Made by a program: the position numbers and the translations under genes
Source: an uncultured Alistipes sp.
Lineage (GTDB): Bacteria; Bacteroidota; Bacteroidia; Bacteroidales; Rikenellaceae
Assembly: GCA_944321205.1 (NCBI GenBank)
Contig: CALUKK010000170.1
Location: 1 to 48,535 of the forward strand
Length of the DNA: 48,535 bases
Direction of reading: 5' to 3'
Shown here: piece after piece, positions 7,305 through 16,379 of the stretch
Numbering within the stretch: the first letter of the stretch is position 1
How the letters are laid out: every line of letters starts with the position of its first letter
The notes under the pieces: model-generated
Seen by the model: the letters and a program-made list of their open reading frames with translations, nothing else
What the model was told of the DNA's origin: nothing
Database searches by the model: none

Positions 7305-9113
7305 ATGAAATGTCCAAAACAATTTATTTGGATTTTGGTGATCGCAATATCCTCCCTTCTCACATCTTGTTCCGATTATCTGGACAAGGCTCCAGAGGAG
7401 GATCTAACCATTGAGGAAGCATTCCGCGATCGAAAATATGCAGATGCGTTTCTCATGGGAGCATACTCCGATCTCCCGTTTGAGTATATGTTTGTCGATC
7501 AGTCAGATATAAACCCGTTTGTGTTGGCTTCCGATGAGCTGAACGTTTGTTGGCCCGAGAAATTCGGAAAGTTAATGAACCGGGGCGCAATGAACCCCTA
7601 TAATGCAACCGGACGCCTTTGGATCAACATGTATGAGGGTATCCGCAAAGCCAATCTGTTCTTACAGTACATCCATTTAACGGAATTTGATAAAAATTTC
7701 ACTCAAGAGGACAAGGATGTATGGATTGGAGAAGCGATCCTTTTACGTGCTCTTTATCATTTCTATATCGTGCGTACATATGGTCCTTGTGTCATTCTTG
7801 ATCATGCACTAATGCCCAATGATGACTTTACGGGATTGTATCGCAGTACGCTGGATGAATGCGTGGATTTTATTCTTAAGGAACTGGATAAAGCTATCGA
7901 GCTGTTGCCGATGCAGATCACAGACCGTACACAACTGGGGCGTGTAACAGCCGCAGGAGCATATGCTGTCAAAGCACGTTTATTACTTTACCGGGCCAGT
8001 GACTTATTCAATGGCAATCCTTTATATAAGGACATTACGGATTCGAGAGGTATCCATCTTTTCCCGCAAGAAAAAGATCCTAGCTGGTGGGAACGTGCGG
8101 CAGAAGCTCATTTGGAATGCATTAAGGCTTGCGAAGAGGCTGGATATAAACTCTATCGAGATCCGTCGAATGATCCCATTGCCAACTATTCGAATCTTTT
8201 TATCGAGGATTTTAATTGCGAAGCTTTATTATATTACAATTTTGGCAATACAAGTTATGGCGAATCATGCTCCTTCCCCAGAACACTGGGCGGTTGGGCT
8301 GGCTACAATCCTACGCAATCACAGGTTGATGCTTATGAAATGGACAATGGAACCATTCCTATTTTGGGCTACAATGAGGACGGATCGCCTATTATCAATC
8401 CAGAGTCGGGTTATACAGAAGAAGGATTTGCAACAGAGGATGATCCACAAGGTCGCTGGAAGGCTGGAGTAAGTAAAATGTACGTAAACCGTGATCCTCG
8501 CTTTTATGCCACCATCAATTTCAACGGTGCGGTCTTTAAGGACCACCAAATTCAGTTGTGGAATACAGGTGTGGATGGTTTGGCCGGAGCAGGCCGGGAT
8601 TATTGTACCACGGGATATCTGTTACGTAAGCATGCTGACCCCAACGTCAATCTGTTATTGGGATACACAACCCGGAAAACCTGGGCCTTGTTCCGCCTGG
8701 GAGAGGTATATCTAGGTTATGCTGAAGCTCTTAATGAAGCTAAAGGTCCTGTAGAGGATGTGTATACCTATGTCAATGCAATTCGAGATCGTGTAAGCAT
8801 GCCGCCTCTTCCCGAGAATCTGACCAAGGAAGAGATGCGTGAGCGTATTCGCCGTGAACGCCGTGTGGAACTGAGTTATGAAACACACCGCTATTTTGAT
8901 TGTCACCGTTGGATGATTGCTCATGAAACAGAATCCGGACCGGTATATGGGATGAATATAGCAGCCGGAACCTCGCTTTCGGATCCGACTTTCTACCAGC
9001 GAACGATCGTAGAGACGCGCGTATTCCCCTATCCTCAATACTACCTCTTCCCGATTATGCAAGAAGAAATTGATAAGGTCCCAACACTTGTACAGAACCC
9101 GTATTGGTTGTAA
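7305..9113 (+). CDS. SusD/RagB-family glycan-binding lipoprotein
   Basis: Surface lipoprotein of 602 aa that closes over the SusC barrel and captures the glycan. The signal sequence ends in a lipobox (SLLTSC, Cys at about 22) followed by the usual SusD start SDYLDKAPEEDLT. The TPR-like helical core and the C-terminal SusD motif (LGEVYLGYAEALNEA, then IRRERRVELSYETHRYFDCHRW) are both present, and the length is typical. It is translated 15 bp after susC and the next gene starts 20 bp after its stop, so susC, susD and the GH43 lipoprotein form one transcription unit. Confidence 0.95.
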   Translation: MKCPKQFIWILVIAISSLLTSCSDYLDKAPEEDLTIEEAFRDRKYADAFLMGAYSDLPFEYMFVDQSDINPFVLASDELNVCWPEKFGKLMNRGAMNPYNATGRLWINMYEGIRKANLFLQYIHLTEFDKNFTQEDKDVWIGEAILLRALYHFYIVRTYGPCVILDHALMPNDDFTGLYRSTLDECVDFILKELDKAIELLPMQITDRTQLGRVTAAGAYAVKARLLLYRASDLFNGNPLYKDITDSRGIHLFPQEKDPSWWERAAEAHLECIKACEEAGYKLYRDPSNDPIANYSNLFIEDFNCEALLYYNFGNTSYGESCSFPRTLGGWAGYNPTQSQVDAYEMDNGTIPILGYNEDGSPIINPESGYTEEGFATEDDPQGRWKAGVSKMYVNRDPRFYATINFNGAVFKDHQIQLWNTGVDGLAGAGRDYCTTGYLLRKHADPNVNLLLGYTTRKTWALFRLGEVYLGYAEALNEAKGPVEDVYTYVNAIRDRVSMPPLPENLTKEEMRERIRRERRVELSYETHRYFDCHRWMIAHETESGPVYGMNIAAGTSLSDPTFYQRTIVETRVFPYPQYYLFPIMQEEIDKVPTLVQNPYWL

Positions 9114-9133
9114 CTTCAGATTATAAGTTGATT

Positions 9134-11206
9134 ATGAACAAGCATATATATATCGTATTAGGTTCTTTTCTGGGGACACTCTTATCCCTGTCCTGCACAG
9201 ATAAGGTCCCAGTCCAATTGGATATTCAGGGGGCAGACGGGTATGTTCAAATATACATGCCTTCTGCATCTCGCTTGGATAATTCAAAATCCGTTTACAT
9301 TCAGGAAGAAAAGCAAACATTTAATGTGTCGGCCTATTATGGAGGACCCAAATATCCGTCACAGGATCTTTTTATAGAATTTGAGTTCCGGCCGGATCTG
9401 GTTGCTGATTACAATGCGAAAAACGGTACAGACTATGCCGCTATGCCCGAAGGAAGTTATGCCATGCCTGTCTCTGTTTCAAAACTTGCCAAAGGCGAAC
9501 TGCAGTCGGAACCTTTGACTGTTGAACTTGTCACGGCAAATAATATAGAGGTGGCAAAAACTTATCTCTTGCCCATTAGCATCAAGAACAGTTCCGGAAC
9601 AGAGCCGATTAATGAATCATTACGCACTACCTATTATCTGATTACCGGGTCGTACCAGCCGGGAAGTGTGCCTTGTGAAAAAGTTTACTCTTTCGGTAAG
9701 GCTCTTGCAAATCCCATATGTATCTGCAATACAGATATGGTATACATGAATGAAGAAAATAATCTGGCGTACATTAAACTCAATGATGATGGCACGTATG
9801 GCTCTCCAACTGTTTTTGCATACGGTTGGGCCGGATGCACCTGGCTCGCATACATGCCCGGATATCTGGTAGCCAGGTACAACGGCAATATTAATTGCTA
9901 CAATATTAATGATTCCTACGTCATCGGATCTCAGTCTTCTCCCGGTCAGGGATGGGAAGGATTCAAGCAACTTGTGCTGTTCAAGGAGCTGGGAATATTG
10001 GCTGTGGGCGGAGACGCCTTAAACAAGTATCCCTTTGTATCGGGAGGTATCACTTTCGATTTCCCCAATTGTGGTACGTTGGTTACGTCTGGTTGGGGCA
10101 ATTACAACTACATATTTAGTTATCAAGACCACATTATTGCGGTGGATTCATCGGGTGACATGTGGGCATTCCCACTCTCCGATAGTTTTGTCTTGGGTGC
10201 ACCTCGTAAAATAGGTACAGGTTGGGACAAGTACACCTCGGTAATGGCCTGTGAAGACAAACTTTTAGCCATAGACTCGGCCGGAGATGTCTGGAGATAT
10301 GAGTTCAGCCTGGCCGCCTTCTGGCCTCTGAACAAAGAAGAAGAGACTTTGCAGAAGGTGCCTCTTGCCGATCCGTACATTCTGCTCCATGAAGGAGTAT
10401 ATTACGCCTATGGAACGGCGGCAGCGAATGGTATCGAGGTTTGGGTTTCCGAGGATCTGGAGACCTGGACCAGGGGGAATGGACGAGCCGCCGAGGGACT
10501 GGCTCTCCACAAGGATGACGTATGGGGAGAACAGTGGTTCTGGGCTCCGGAAGTATATGCGCTCAACGGTAAATTCTACATGTACTACTCGGCCGAAGAA
10601 CATATTTGTGCCGCAGTTGCCAGCTCTCCGCTCGGACCATTCGTACAAGAGAAACAAGAGCCGCTCATCGCTGATGAAAAATGCATAGACAATACCTTGT
10701 TCATCGATGAAGACAAGAAGGCCTATATGTTCTTCGACCGGTTCAACGATGGATTGAACATCTGGATGGCCGAAATGCAGGACGATCTTCTCTCTCTCAA
10801 GACCGAGACAATGCGTGCGTGCATCCATGTTTCACAGGAATGGGAAGAGGTCTGGCCCCGAGTCAACGAAGGTAGTTTCGTCATTCGCGATAAGGACAAA
10901 TATTACATGATCTATTCGGCGAATTCTTATGAAAGTCCCTATTATGGTATTGGATATGCGACGGCCACCTCTTTGTCCGGATCGTGGGAAAAGTATCCGA
11001 ACAATCCTATCCTTCAGATGCCTAACGGGCTGGTTGGTGTAGGACATGGCGCACTATTCCGGGATAAGGATGGTGTCTTACGGATTGTCTTCCATGCTCA
11101 CAAAAATGAAACAAGCATCAATCCCCGCGAAATGTATATCTCAACGGTACACATCGAAAACGGAGTGATGTCTATCGACGAAAACTACATGATCCCGCAC
11201 CAATAA
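9134..11206 (+). CDS. Three-part lipoprotein: DUF1735, tachylectin-like propeller, GH43
   Basis: Lipoprotein of 690 aa in the position usually held by a surface glycan-binding protein. I took the ATG at 9134 (an in-frame TTG at 9104 is less likely); the lipobox is LLSLSC with Cys21. Residues about 30-165 match the DUF1735/BT_3987-type domain. Residues about 180-390 hold repeats of the type GW..Y..VM.CEDKLLAIDSAGDVW, resembling tachylectin-2 propellers, which are known to bind GlcNAc. Residues about 410-690 are a GH43-like five-bladed fold with ADPYILL (base Asp about 412), CIDNTLF (Asp modulator about 519) and VNEGSFV (acid Glu about 580), plus WAPEV. All three GH43 acids appear present, so it may be an active exo-enzyme tethered to a binding module. 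The substrate of the GH43 part cannot be read from sequence. Confidence 0.8.
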   Translation: MNKHIYIVLGSFLGTLLSLSCTDKVPVQLDIQGADGYVQIYMPSASRLDNSKSVYIQEEKQTFNVSAYYGGPKYPSQDLFIEFEFRPDLVADYNAKNGTDYAAMPEGSYAMPVSVSKLAKGELQSEPLTVELVTANNIEVAKTYLLPISIKNSSGTEPINESLRTTYYLITGSYQPGSVPCEKVYSFGKALANPICICNTDMVYMNEENNLAYIKLNDDGTYGSPTVFAYGWAGCTWLAYMPGYLVARYNGNINCYNINDSYVIGSQSSPGQGWEGFKQLVLFKELGILAVGGDALNKYPFVSGGITFDFPNCGTLVTSGWGNYNYIFSYQDHIIAVDSSGDMWAFPLSDSFVLGAPRKIGTGWDKYTSVMACEDKLLAIDSAGDVWRYEFSLAAFWPLNKEEETLQKVPLADPYILLHEGVYYAYGTAAANGIEVWVSEDLETWTRGNGRAAEGLALHKDDVWGEQWFWAPEVYALNGKFYMYYSAEEHICAAVASSPLGPFVQEKQEPLIADEKCIDNTLFIDEDKKAYMFFDRFNDGLNIWMAEMQDDLLSLKTETMRACIHVSQEWEEVWPRVNEGSFVIRDKDKYYMIYSANSYESPYYGIGYATATSLSGSWEKYPNNPILQMPNGLVGVGHGALFRDKDGVLRIVFHAHKNETSINPREMYISTVHIENGVMSIDENYMIPHQ

Positions 11207-11337
11207 CAGCCTGAGTGGTGGATAAATGGGTTTCAGATCGCTGAAGACTATTCATTCCAAAATGTTATGAACACACGTTGTGTTTCGCCTGAATTAAAGA
11301 AATCAGCCCAATTAACAACCTTATAATCTGATAATTA
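11207..11337 (+). promoter_or_regulatory. Intergenic gap with a small perfect inverted repeat
   Basis: This 131-bp gap splits the transport genes from the second half of the locus. It contains AACACA-CGT-TGTGTT at 11270-11284, a perfect 6-bp-arm inverted repeat 53 bp before the second GH89 gene, of a size fitting a dimeric repressor or activator site. No good promoter consensus is visible. Confidence 0.3.
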
Positions 11338-13551
11338 ATGAAGAATAAAATGAAAGCATGTGCAAGCCTGGGACTTTTATTGTCGATCTTTTTCAGTTCC
11401 TGTGCTCCAAAAACGGAAGGATGCCTGAACATAACAGCGGCATATGCTCTGATCGAGCGTGTGGTCCCTGCATATGTCGACTTGTTTAAAGTTGAATATA
11501 TTCCTCAGGAAGAGGGGGCAGACGTTTTCGAACTGGAACAGATAGGTAATAAAATCGTGTTACGGGGTAACAATGGAGTGTCCGTAGCCAGTGCGTTGAA
11601 CTATTATCTGAAGCATTATGCTCATTGTGACTACAGCTGGAATGCCTCCAATATGAAATTCCCGGATCCGGTTCCCACCGTTCCGGAAAAAATCCGAAAA
11701 TTGACGCCATACAAGTATCGGCACTATTTCAACTATTGCACGTTCAATTATACGGCCTCTTGGTGGGACTGGGAACGTTGGCAGTTCGAAATTGACTATA
11801 TGGCATTGAATGGGATTAATATGCCGTTGGCCATGACCGGTCAGAATGCCGTTTGGGATCGGATATACCGTAAACTGGGTTTCGGAGACGAGGATATGGA
11901 TCGTTTCTTTACGGGACCAGCTTACTTCATGTGGTTCTGGGCCGGGAATATCGATGCCTGGGGCGGCCCTCTGCCGCAAAGCTGGAAAGAAAGTCACGAA
12001 GCTCTCCAGAAGCAGATTCTTGCACGTGAGCGGGAATTGGGGATGACACCTATTCTACCGGCTTTTACGGGACATGTTCCTCCTTCATTCAAGGATAAAT
12101 TCCCCGAAGCAAAGATCAAGCGGCTAAACTGGGAAGGTCGTTTCGATGATACGTTTGTTTTGGAGCCTGAAGACCCCATGTTTCAAAAAATCGGCAACTT
12201 GTTCATGCAGGAACAGATTGCAACATTCGGTACGGATCATTTCTATGGCGCCGATACTTTCAATGAAATGTATCCCCCAAGCAACGACTCGACCTACCTG
12301 AGCAATATCAGCAATGCCGTTTATCGGTCCATGGCCGACGTGGATCCGAAGGCGGTCTGGGTAATGCAGGGTTGGCTGTTTGTGGATAAACGGGATTTCT
12401 GGCAACCTGAACAGATTCAGGCCTATCTGGGCGGTGTCCCCGATGAAAATTTGATTGTCCTTGACCTGTGGTCGGAAGAGAATCCCGTTTGGAACCGGAC
12501 GGAGTCCTACTACGGAAAACCGTGGATCTGGTGCATGCTGCATAATTTCGGAGGTCGTAACATGATGTTCGGAAATGCGGATAAGCTCGCAACGGAACCT
12601 GCCAACGTGGTGAATGATCCCGCGGCGGGTAAGCTGGTCGGCATTGGCGCCGTTCCGGAAGGAATCGAACAGAATCCGATGATCTATACGCTACTTCTGG
12701 ACCACGTCTGGCGCAAGGACAAGATTGATCTGGATAGCTGGCTGAAAAACTATGCGCATTGCCGTTATGGAGTGCAGGACGCGAACATGGAGCGCGCCTG
12801 GGAGATCCTGCGCCGAACAACCTATGCACATGAAGGAAACTATGAAAGTACGATTACAGCCCGTCCTACCTTCGAGCGGGATAATGTTTGGGCTTATACG
12901 GGTATCCCGTACGATCCTGCAGAAATTATTGATGCCTGGGAGTTGATGCTTGCCTCAGCAGACCAATTGAAGGACAATCCGTGTTATCAGTATGATCTGG
13001 TACTTGTCGGAAAACAGGTCCTGGGCAACTATGCAACTGAAATCCAGCAGAAATTTATTGAAGATTACGAAACGAAAGATCTTCCGGCCTTTGAGCGCAA
13101 CAGCAAGGAGTTTATGGATCTGATCGATGATATGGATGAATTGATGGCTACTCACGAGGCTTTTCTGCTTGGAAAATGGATCAACGATGCTAAACGCTGG
13201 GGGACAAATGATGCCGAGTCTCACCTATATGAAAAAAATGCCCGCGATTTGGTGACATTGTGGGGTGGAAAAGATGCCTTCTTGCATGATTATGCCAGCA
13301 AACAATGGGCTGGGTTGTTTAAAGGTTTCTATAAACAAAGATGGCAGATGTTCATCGATGAGGTGCATGATTGCATTCGTCAGAACAAGATCTTTGATGT
13401 GGAAGCCACGGACGATGCAATTCGCAGTTGGGAATGGGAATGGGTCAATGCTTCGGAGCCCTATTCAGACAAGCCCGAAGGTGATCCGGTCGAAATCTCG
13501 AATAATATGTATGAAAAGTATGCGCAAAAATTACGTAACGTGTACGAATAG
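11338..13551 (+). CDS. GH89 alpha-N-acetylglucosaminidase (NAGLU-like), second copy, lipoprotein
   Basis: Protein of 737 aa, homologous over its full length to the enzyme at 819-3041. The domain order is the same: N-terminal domain about 30-120, catalytic barrel about 125-460, helical C-terminal domain. Catalytic acids are expected at E310 (DTFNEM) and E441 (VPEGIEQN). This copy keeps the standard VPEGIEQN loop, while the first copy has TMEAIEQN, so the two may differ in aglycone preference. The N-terminus ends in FFSSC (Cys22), a lipobox-like sequence, so this copy is probably membrane-anchored and possibly on the cell surface. It is followed after 23 bp by murQ. Confidence 0.93.
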   Translation: MKNKMKACASLGLLLSIFFSSCAPKTEGCLNITAAYALIERVVPAYVDLFKVEYIPQEEGADVFELEQIGNKIVLRGNNGVSVASALNYYLKHYAHCDYSWNASNMKFPDPVPTVPEKIRKLTPYKYRHYFNYCTFNYTASWWDWERWQFEIDYMALNGINMPLAMTGQNAVWDRIYRKLGFGDEDMDRFFTGPAYFMWFWAGNIDAWGGPLPQSWKESHEALQKQILARERELGMTPILPAFTGHVPPSFKDKFPEAKIKRLNWEGRFDDTFVLEPEDPMFQKIGNLFMQEQIATFGTDHFYGADTFNEMYPPSNDSTYLSNISNAVYRSMADVDPKAVWVMQGWLFVDKRDFWQPEQIQAYLGGVPDENLIVLDLWSEENPVWNRTESYYGKPWIWCMLHNFGGRNMMFGNADKLATEPANVVNDPAAGKLVGIGAVPEGIEQNPMIYTLLLDHVWRKDKIDLDSWLKNYAHCRYGVQDANMERAWEILRRTTYAHEGNYESTITARPTFERDNVWAYTGIPYDPAEIIDAWELMLASADQLKDNPCYQYDLVLVGKQVLGNYATEIQQKFIEDYETKDLPAFERNSKEFMDLIDDMDELMATHEAFLLGKWINDAKRWGTNDAESHLYEKNARDLVTLWGGKDAFLHDYASKQWAGLFKGFYKQRWQMFIDEVHDCIRQNKIFDVEATDDAIRSWEWEWVNASEPYSDKPEGDPVEISNNMYEKYAQKLRNVYE

Positions 13552-13574
13552 TCTATAACTTAATCGATGAAGAA

Positions 13575-14402
13575 ATGAAAAGATTAACTGAGCAGCCCTC
13601 TAAGTATAATGATTTGGAGAAGAAAAGCGTCGATGAACTCATTGCCGGAATCAATGCCGAAGACCAACTGGTCGCTTTGGCTATTCGTGACGTACTTCCC
13701 GACCTGAGCCGATTGATCTCTGCAATTGAACATCAGCTGAAGAATGGTGGCCGGATGTTCTATTTGGGCTGTGGCAGTGGGGGGCGCTTATCCGTACTCG
13801 ATGCGATCGAATTACCCAATACCTACGGAATTGACGAAGGCATTGTCAATGTCGTACTGGCCGGTGGCGTTGAACATCTGGTTGAAGCCCTTGAAGAAAA
13901 AGAAGACGATCTGGTCGAGGGTTGGGAGACGTTGCTACGGTACCATATTTCACCGAAAGACATTGTTGTCGGAATCTCGGCCAGCGGAACGACCCCTTAT
14001 GTATTGGCCTCCTTGAAACAGTGCCGGGCACACGGTATCCCTTGTGGATCCATCGTGAGCAATCCGAATTCACCCATTTCGCAATACTCTGATTATCCGG
14101 TCGAGGTGATCACGGGCCCGGAATTCGTGACTGGAAGCACTCGAATGAAATGCGGAACAGCTCAAAAGATGATCTTTGACATGATTAGTACGACCGTTAT
14201 GATCCGGCTTGGACGCGTGGAAGGAAACAGCATGGTCAATGTCCGTCTAACAAACAATAAGGTTTTGGACCGCTCCGTGCAGATGTTGATGGAGAAGATG
14301 GGACTTACGGATTATGAATATGCCAAATCCCTTATCCTGAAATTCGGCAATGTAAAGAAAGCCATGACCTATCTGCAGGACCAGTCGAAGACAAACAGAT
14401 AA
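13575..14402 (+). CDS. murQ: N-acetylmuramic acid 6-phosphate etherase (MurQ)
   Basis: Cytoplasmic enzyme of 275 aa that splits the lactyl ether of MurNAc-6-P to give GlcNAc-6-P and D-lactate. The sugar-isomerase (SIS) fold is shown by GCGSGGRLSVLDAIELPNTYG (split across 65-85), ISASGTTPYVLASL and the family signature TGSTRMKCGTAQKM. The two glutamates expected for catalysis are present: E79 in AIELPNT and E110 in EEKEDDLVEG. It is slightly shorter than E. coli MurQ (298 aa). Its place between glycoside hydrolases and a kinase/transporter pair implies that MurNAc or a MurNAc-containing glycan is a substrate of this locus. Confidence 0.95.
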   Translation: MKRLTEQPSKYNDLEKKSVDELIAGINAEDQLVALAIRDVLPDLSRLISAIEHQLKNGGRMFYLGCGSGGRLSVLDAIELPNTYGIDEGIVNVVLAGGVEHLVEALEEKEDDLVEGWETLLRYHISPKDIVVGISASGTTPYVLASLKQCRAHGIPCGSIVSNPNSPISQYSDYPVEVITGPEFVTGSTRMKCGTAQKMIFDMISTTVMIRLGRVEGNSMVNVRLTNNKVLDRSVQMLMEKMGLTDYEYAKSLILKFGNVKKAMTYLQDQSKTNR

Positions 14403-14432
14403 AATTACGATTTATAAAACCTCGTAATAACG

Positions 14433-16352
14433 ATGATAATCAAAAAACTGATGATCCGAATTGCTGCGCTGGGGATACTTTCCCTCGGCGCGCAATTCAT
14501 ATCTGTCACCGCCCGGGCAGAGCAAGTGGATCGAAACCTGGGAATCATTCCCGCTCCGCTTTCCGTCACGTCTCTGCCGGGTGAATTCCGAATAATCGTG
14601 GATGACGATGTCGCGATTGTCTTCGGAAGTGCCTCGGCGCATAAAGAGGCGAACCTCTTCCGGGATTATCTCTATCGGGCATATGGACTGGACGTTCCCG
14701 TCGTCGGAAAAAAGAGATGCCGAGCCGGGAAAACCATCTCTTTCACGACCGATTGCGATATTTCCAATCCGGAAGGTTATTCTCTGACGGTTCATGAATC
14801 GGAAATCGAAGTATGCGGCCGGGGTGCAGGACTCTTTTACGGGCTTCAATCCCTGATGCAGATGTGTTCCACGGCAACAACCCATCGCGAACAAGTGACG
14901 ATTCCATGTGCCGAGATTCGCGATGAGCCCCGCTACTCCTATCGCGGAATCATGCAGGATGTAGGATACCATATTTATCCCGTTTCGTTTATCAAAAAGC
15001 AGATCGACCTGTTGGCGCGCTATAAGATGAACATCTACCACTGGCATCTTACCGAGGATCACGGGTGGCGTATCGAGATCAAGAAATACCCGCGTCTGAC
15101 GGAGATCTCCGCCTATCGGGCGCAGACCTGCATCAGCAACTACGATCCGGAACTCTGCGGCATGGACAGCACGCCCTATGGAGGGTATTATACGCAGGAG
15201 GAGATCCGCGATATCGTGGCATATGCCGCAGAACGGCACGTCACGGTGATTCCGGAGATCGAACTGCCCGGACATACGCTGGCTGTGTTAGCCGCTTATC
15301 CTGAATTGGCGTGCGGGGACAATCCCGGACCATTCAAGGTTGCAGAAACCTGGGGTATTTATGAAGATGTCTTCTGTGCCGGAAAAGAAGCGACTTTCCA
15401 CTTCCTGGAAGATGTATTGAGTGAAGTAATGGATTTATTTCCAAGTAAGTACATTCATATCGGAGGCGATGAATGCCCTAAGACGCGCTGGAAAAACTGC
15501 CCTTACTGCCAGAGACGTATCGTGGACAATCATCTCAAGGATGAATACGAATTACAAAGCTACTTTATCAAGCGAATCGAAAAATTTGTCAAGTCCAAAG
15601 GTCGCCGAATTATTGGGTGGGATGAAATTCTGGAAGGTGGCCTTGCACCCGACGCTACGGTGATGAACTGGCGTGGTATCAATGAAGGAATCAAAGCCGT
15701 ACAGCAGGCTCATGATGTTATTATGGCTCCGTCTGAATATGTCTATTTCGATTATCTGCAAGGCCCGAGAGACAAGGAACCTTTAGCTATCGGCTGGGGA
15801 TTCAATCCGATAGAACGAGTCTATGCCTATAATCCGACACCGGAAGGTTTGACACCCGAGCAGCAAAAGCATATCATTGGGGTTGAAGCTCCGTTGTGGA
15901 CAGAACACATGGATACCCACCGGAAGGTAGAGTACATGTTGTTCCCCCGGTTGATGGCTCTTGCGGAGATAGCCTGGACGCCTGTGGAGATCAAGAACCT
16001 GACGAACTTTCTCGAAGTGCGGCTTCCGGAACATCTGGCTTGGCTCGATACGACGCGAACCGTCTACCGTGTTCCAACGCCGATCGGAATGCGCGATGAA
16101 ACGCTTTACGGTTCGGAGTTTACAGTCTCGTTGAAGGCTCCGGTCAAGGGGGCGGAAATCTACTATAATTTCGACGGACAAGAGCCTCGGGAAACCGATT
16201 ACCTGTATGAGAAGCCAATCCGCATAATCGTCCCTCCAGGCGAGAAACGCGAGATCCGTGCGATCGTCGTCACGCCCTCGGGCAAACGGAGCATTTCTAC
16301 AACGACGGTCTTTGTCAACAACCCGAAACCCGCGGAAATGCATGAAGATTAG
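14433..16352 (+). CDS. GH20 beta-N-acetylhexosaminidase
   Basis: Exported exo-enzyme of 639 aa that releases terminal beta-linked GlcNAc or GalNAc by substrate-assisted catalysis. A signal peptide (about 1-28) precedes the GH20b N-terminal domain (about 35-165). The catalytic barrel begins at YRGIMQDVGYH and contains YHWHLTEDHGWRIEIKKYP, PEIELPGHT and HIGGDECPKTRW, where the adjacent Asp-Glu pair orients the acetamido group and acts as acid. W residues in GVEAPLWTEHM fit the substrate pocket. The last 90 residues form a beta-sandwich with YYNFDGQEP, like a chitobiase C-terminal domain. It sits 30 bp after murQ and supplies the beta-linkage activity that complements the two alpha-specific GH89 enzymes. 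Confidence 0.95.
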   Translation: MIIKKLMIRIAALGILSLGAQFISVTARAEQVDRNLGIIPAPLSVTSLPGEFRIIVDDDVAIVFGSASAHKEANLFRDYLYRAYGLDVPVVGKKRCRAGKTISFTTDCDISNPEGYSLTVHESEIEVCGRGAGLFYGLQSLMQMCSTATTHREQVTIPCAEIRDEPRYSYRGIMQDVGYHIYPVSFIKKQIDLLARYKMNIYHWHLTEDHGWRIEIKKYPRLTEISAYRAQTCISNYDPELCGMDSTPYGGYYTQEEIRDIVAYAAERHVTVIPEIELPGHTLAVLAAYPELACGDNPGPFKVAETWGIYEDVFCAGKEATFHFLEDVLSEVMDLFPSKYIHIGGDECPKTRWKNCPYCQRRIVDNHLKDEYELQSYFIKRIEKFVKSKGRRIIGWDEILEGGLAPDATVMNWRGINEGIKAVQQAHDVIMAPSEYVYFDYLQGPRDKEPLAIGWGFNPIERVYAYNPTPEGLTPEQQKHIIGVEAPLWTEHMDTHRKVEYMLFPRLMALAEIAWTPVEIKNLTNFLEVRLPEHLAWLDTTRTVYRVPTPIGMRDETLYGSEFTVSLKAPVKGAEIYYNFDGQEPRETDYLYEKPIRIIVPPGEKREIRAIVVTPSGKRSISTTTVFVNNPKPAEMHED

Positions 16353-16379
16353 TATGTTTATAATGAAAACATGGTGTTT

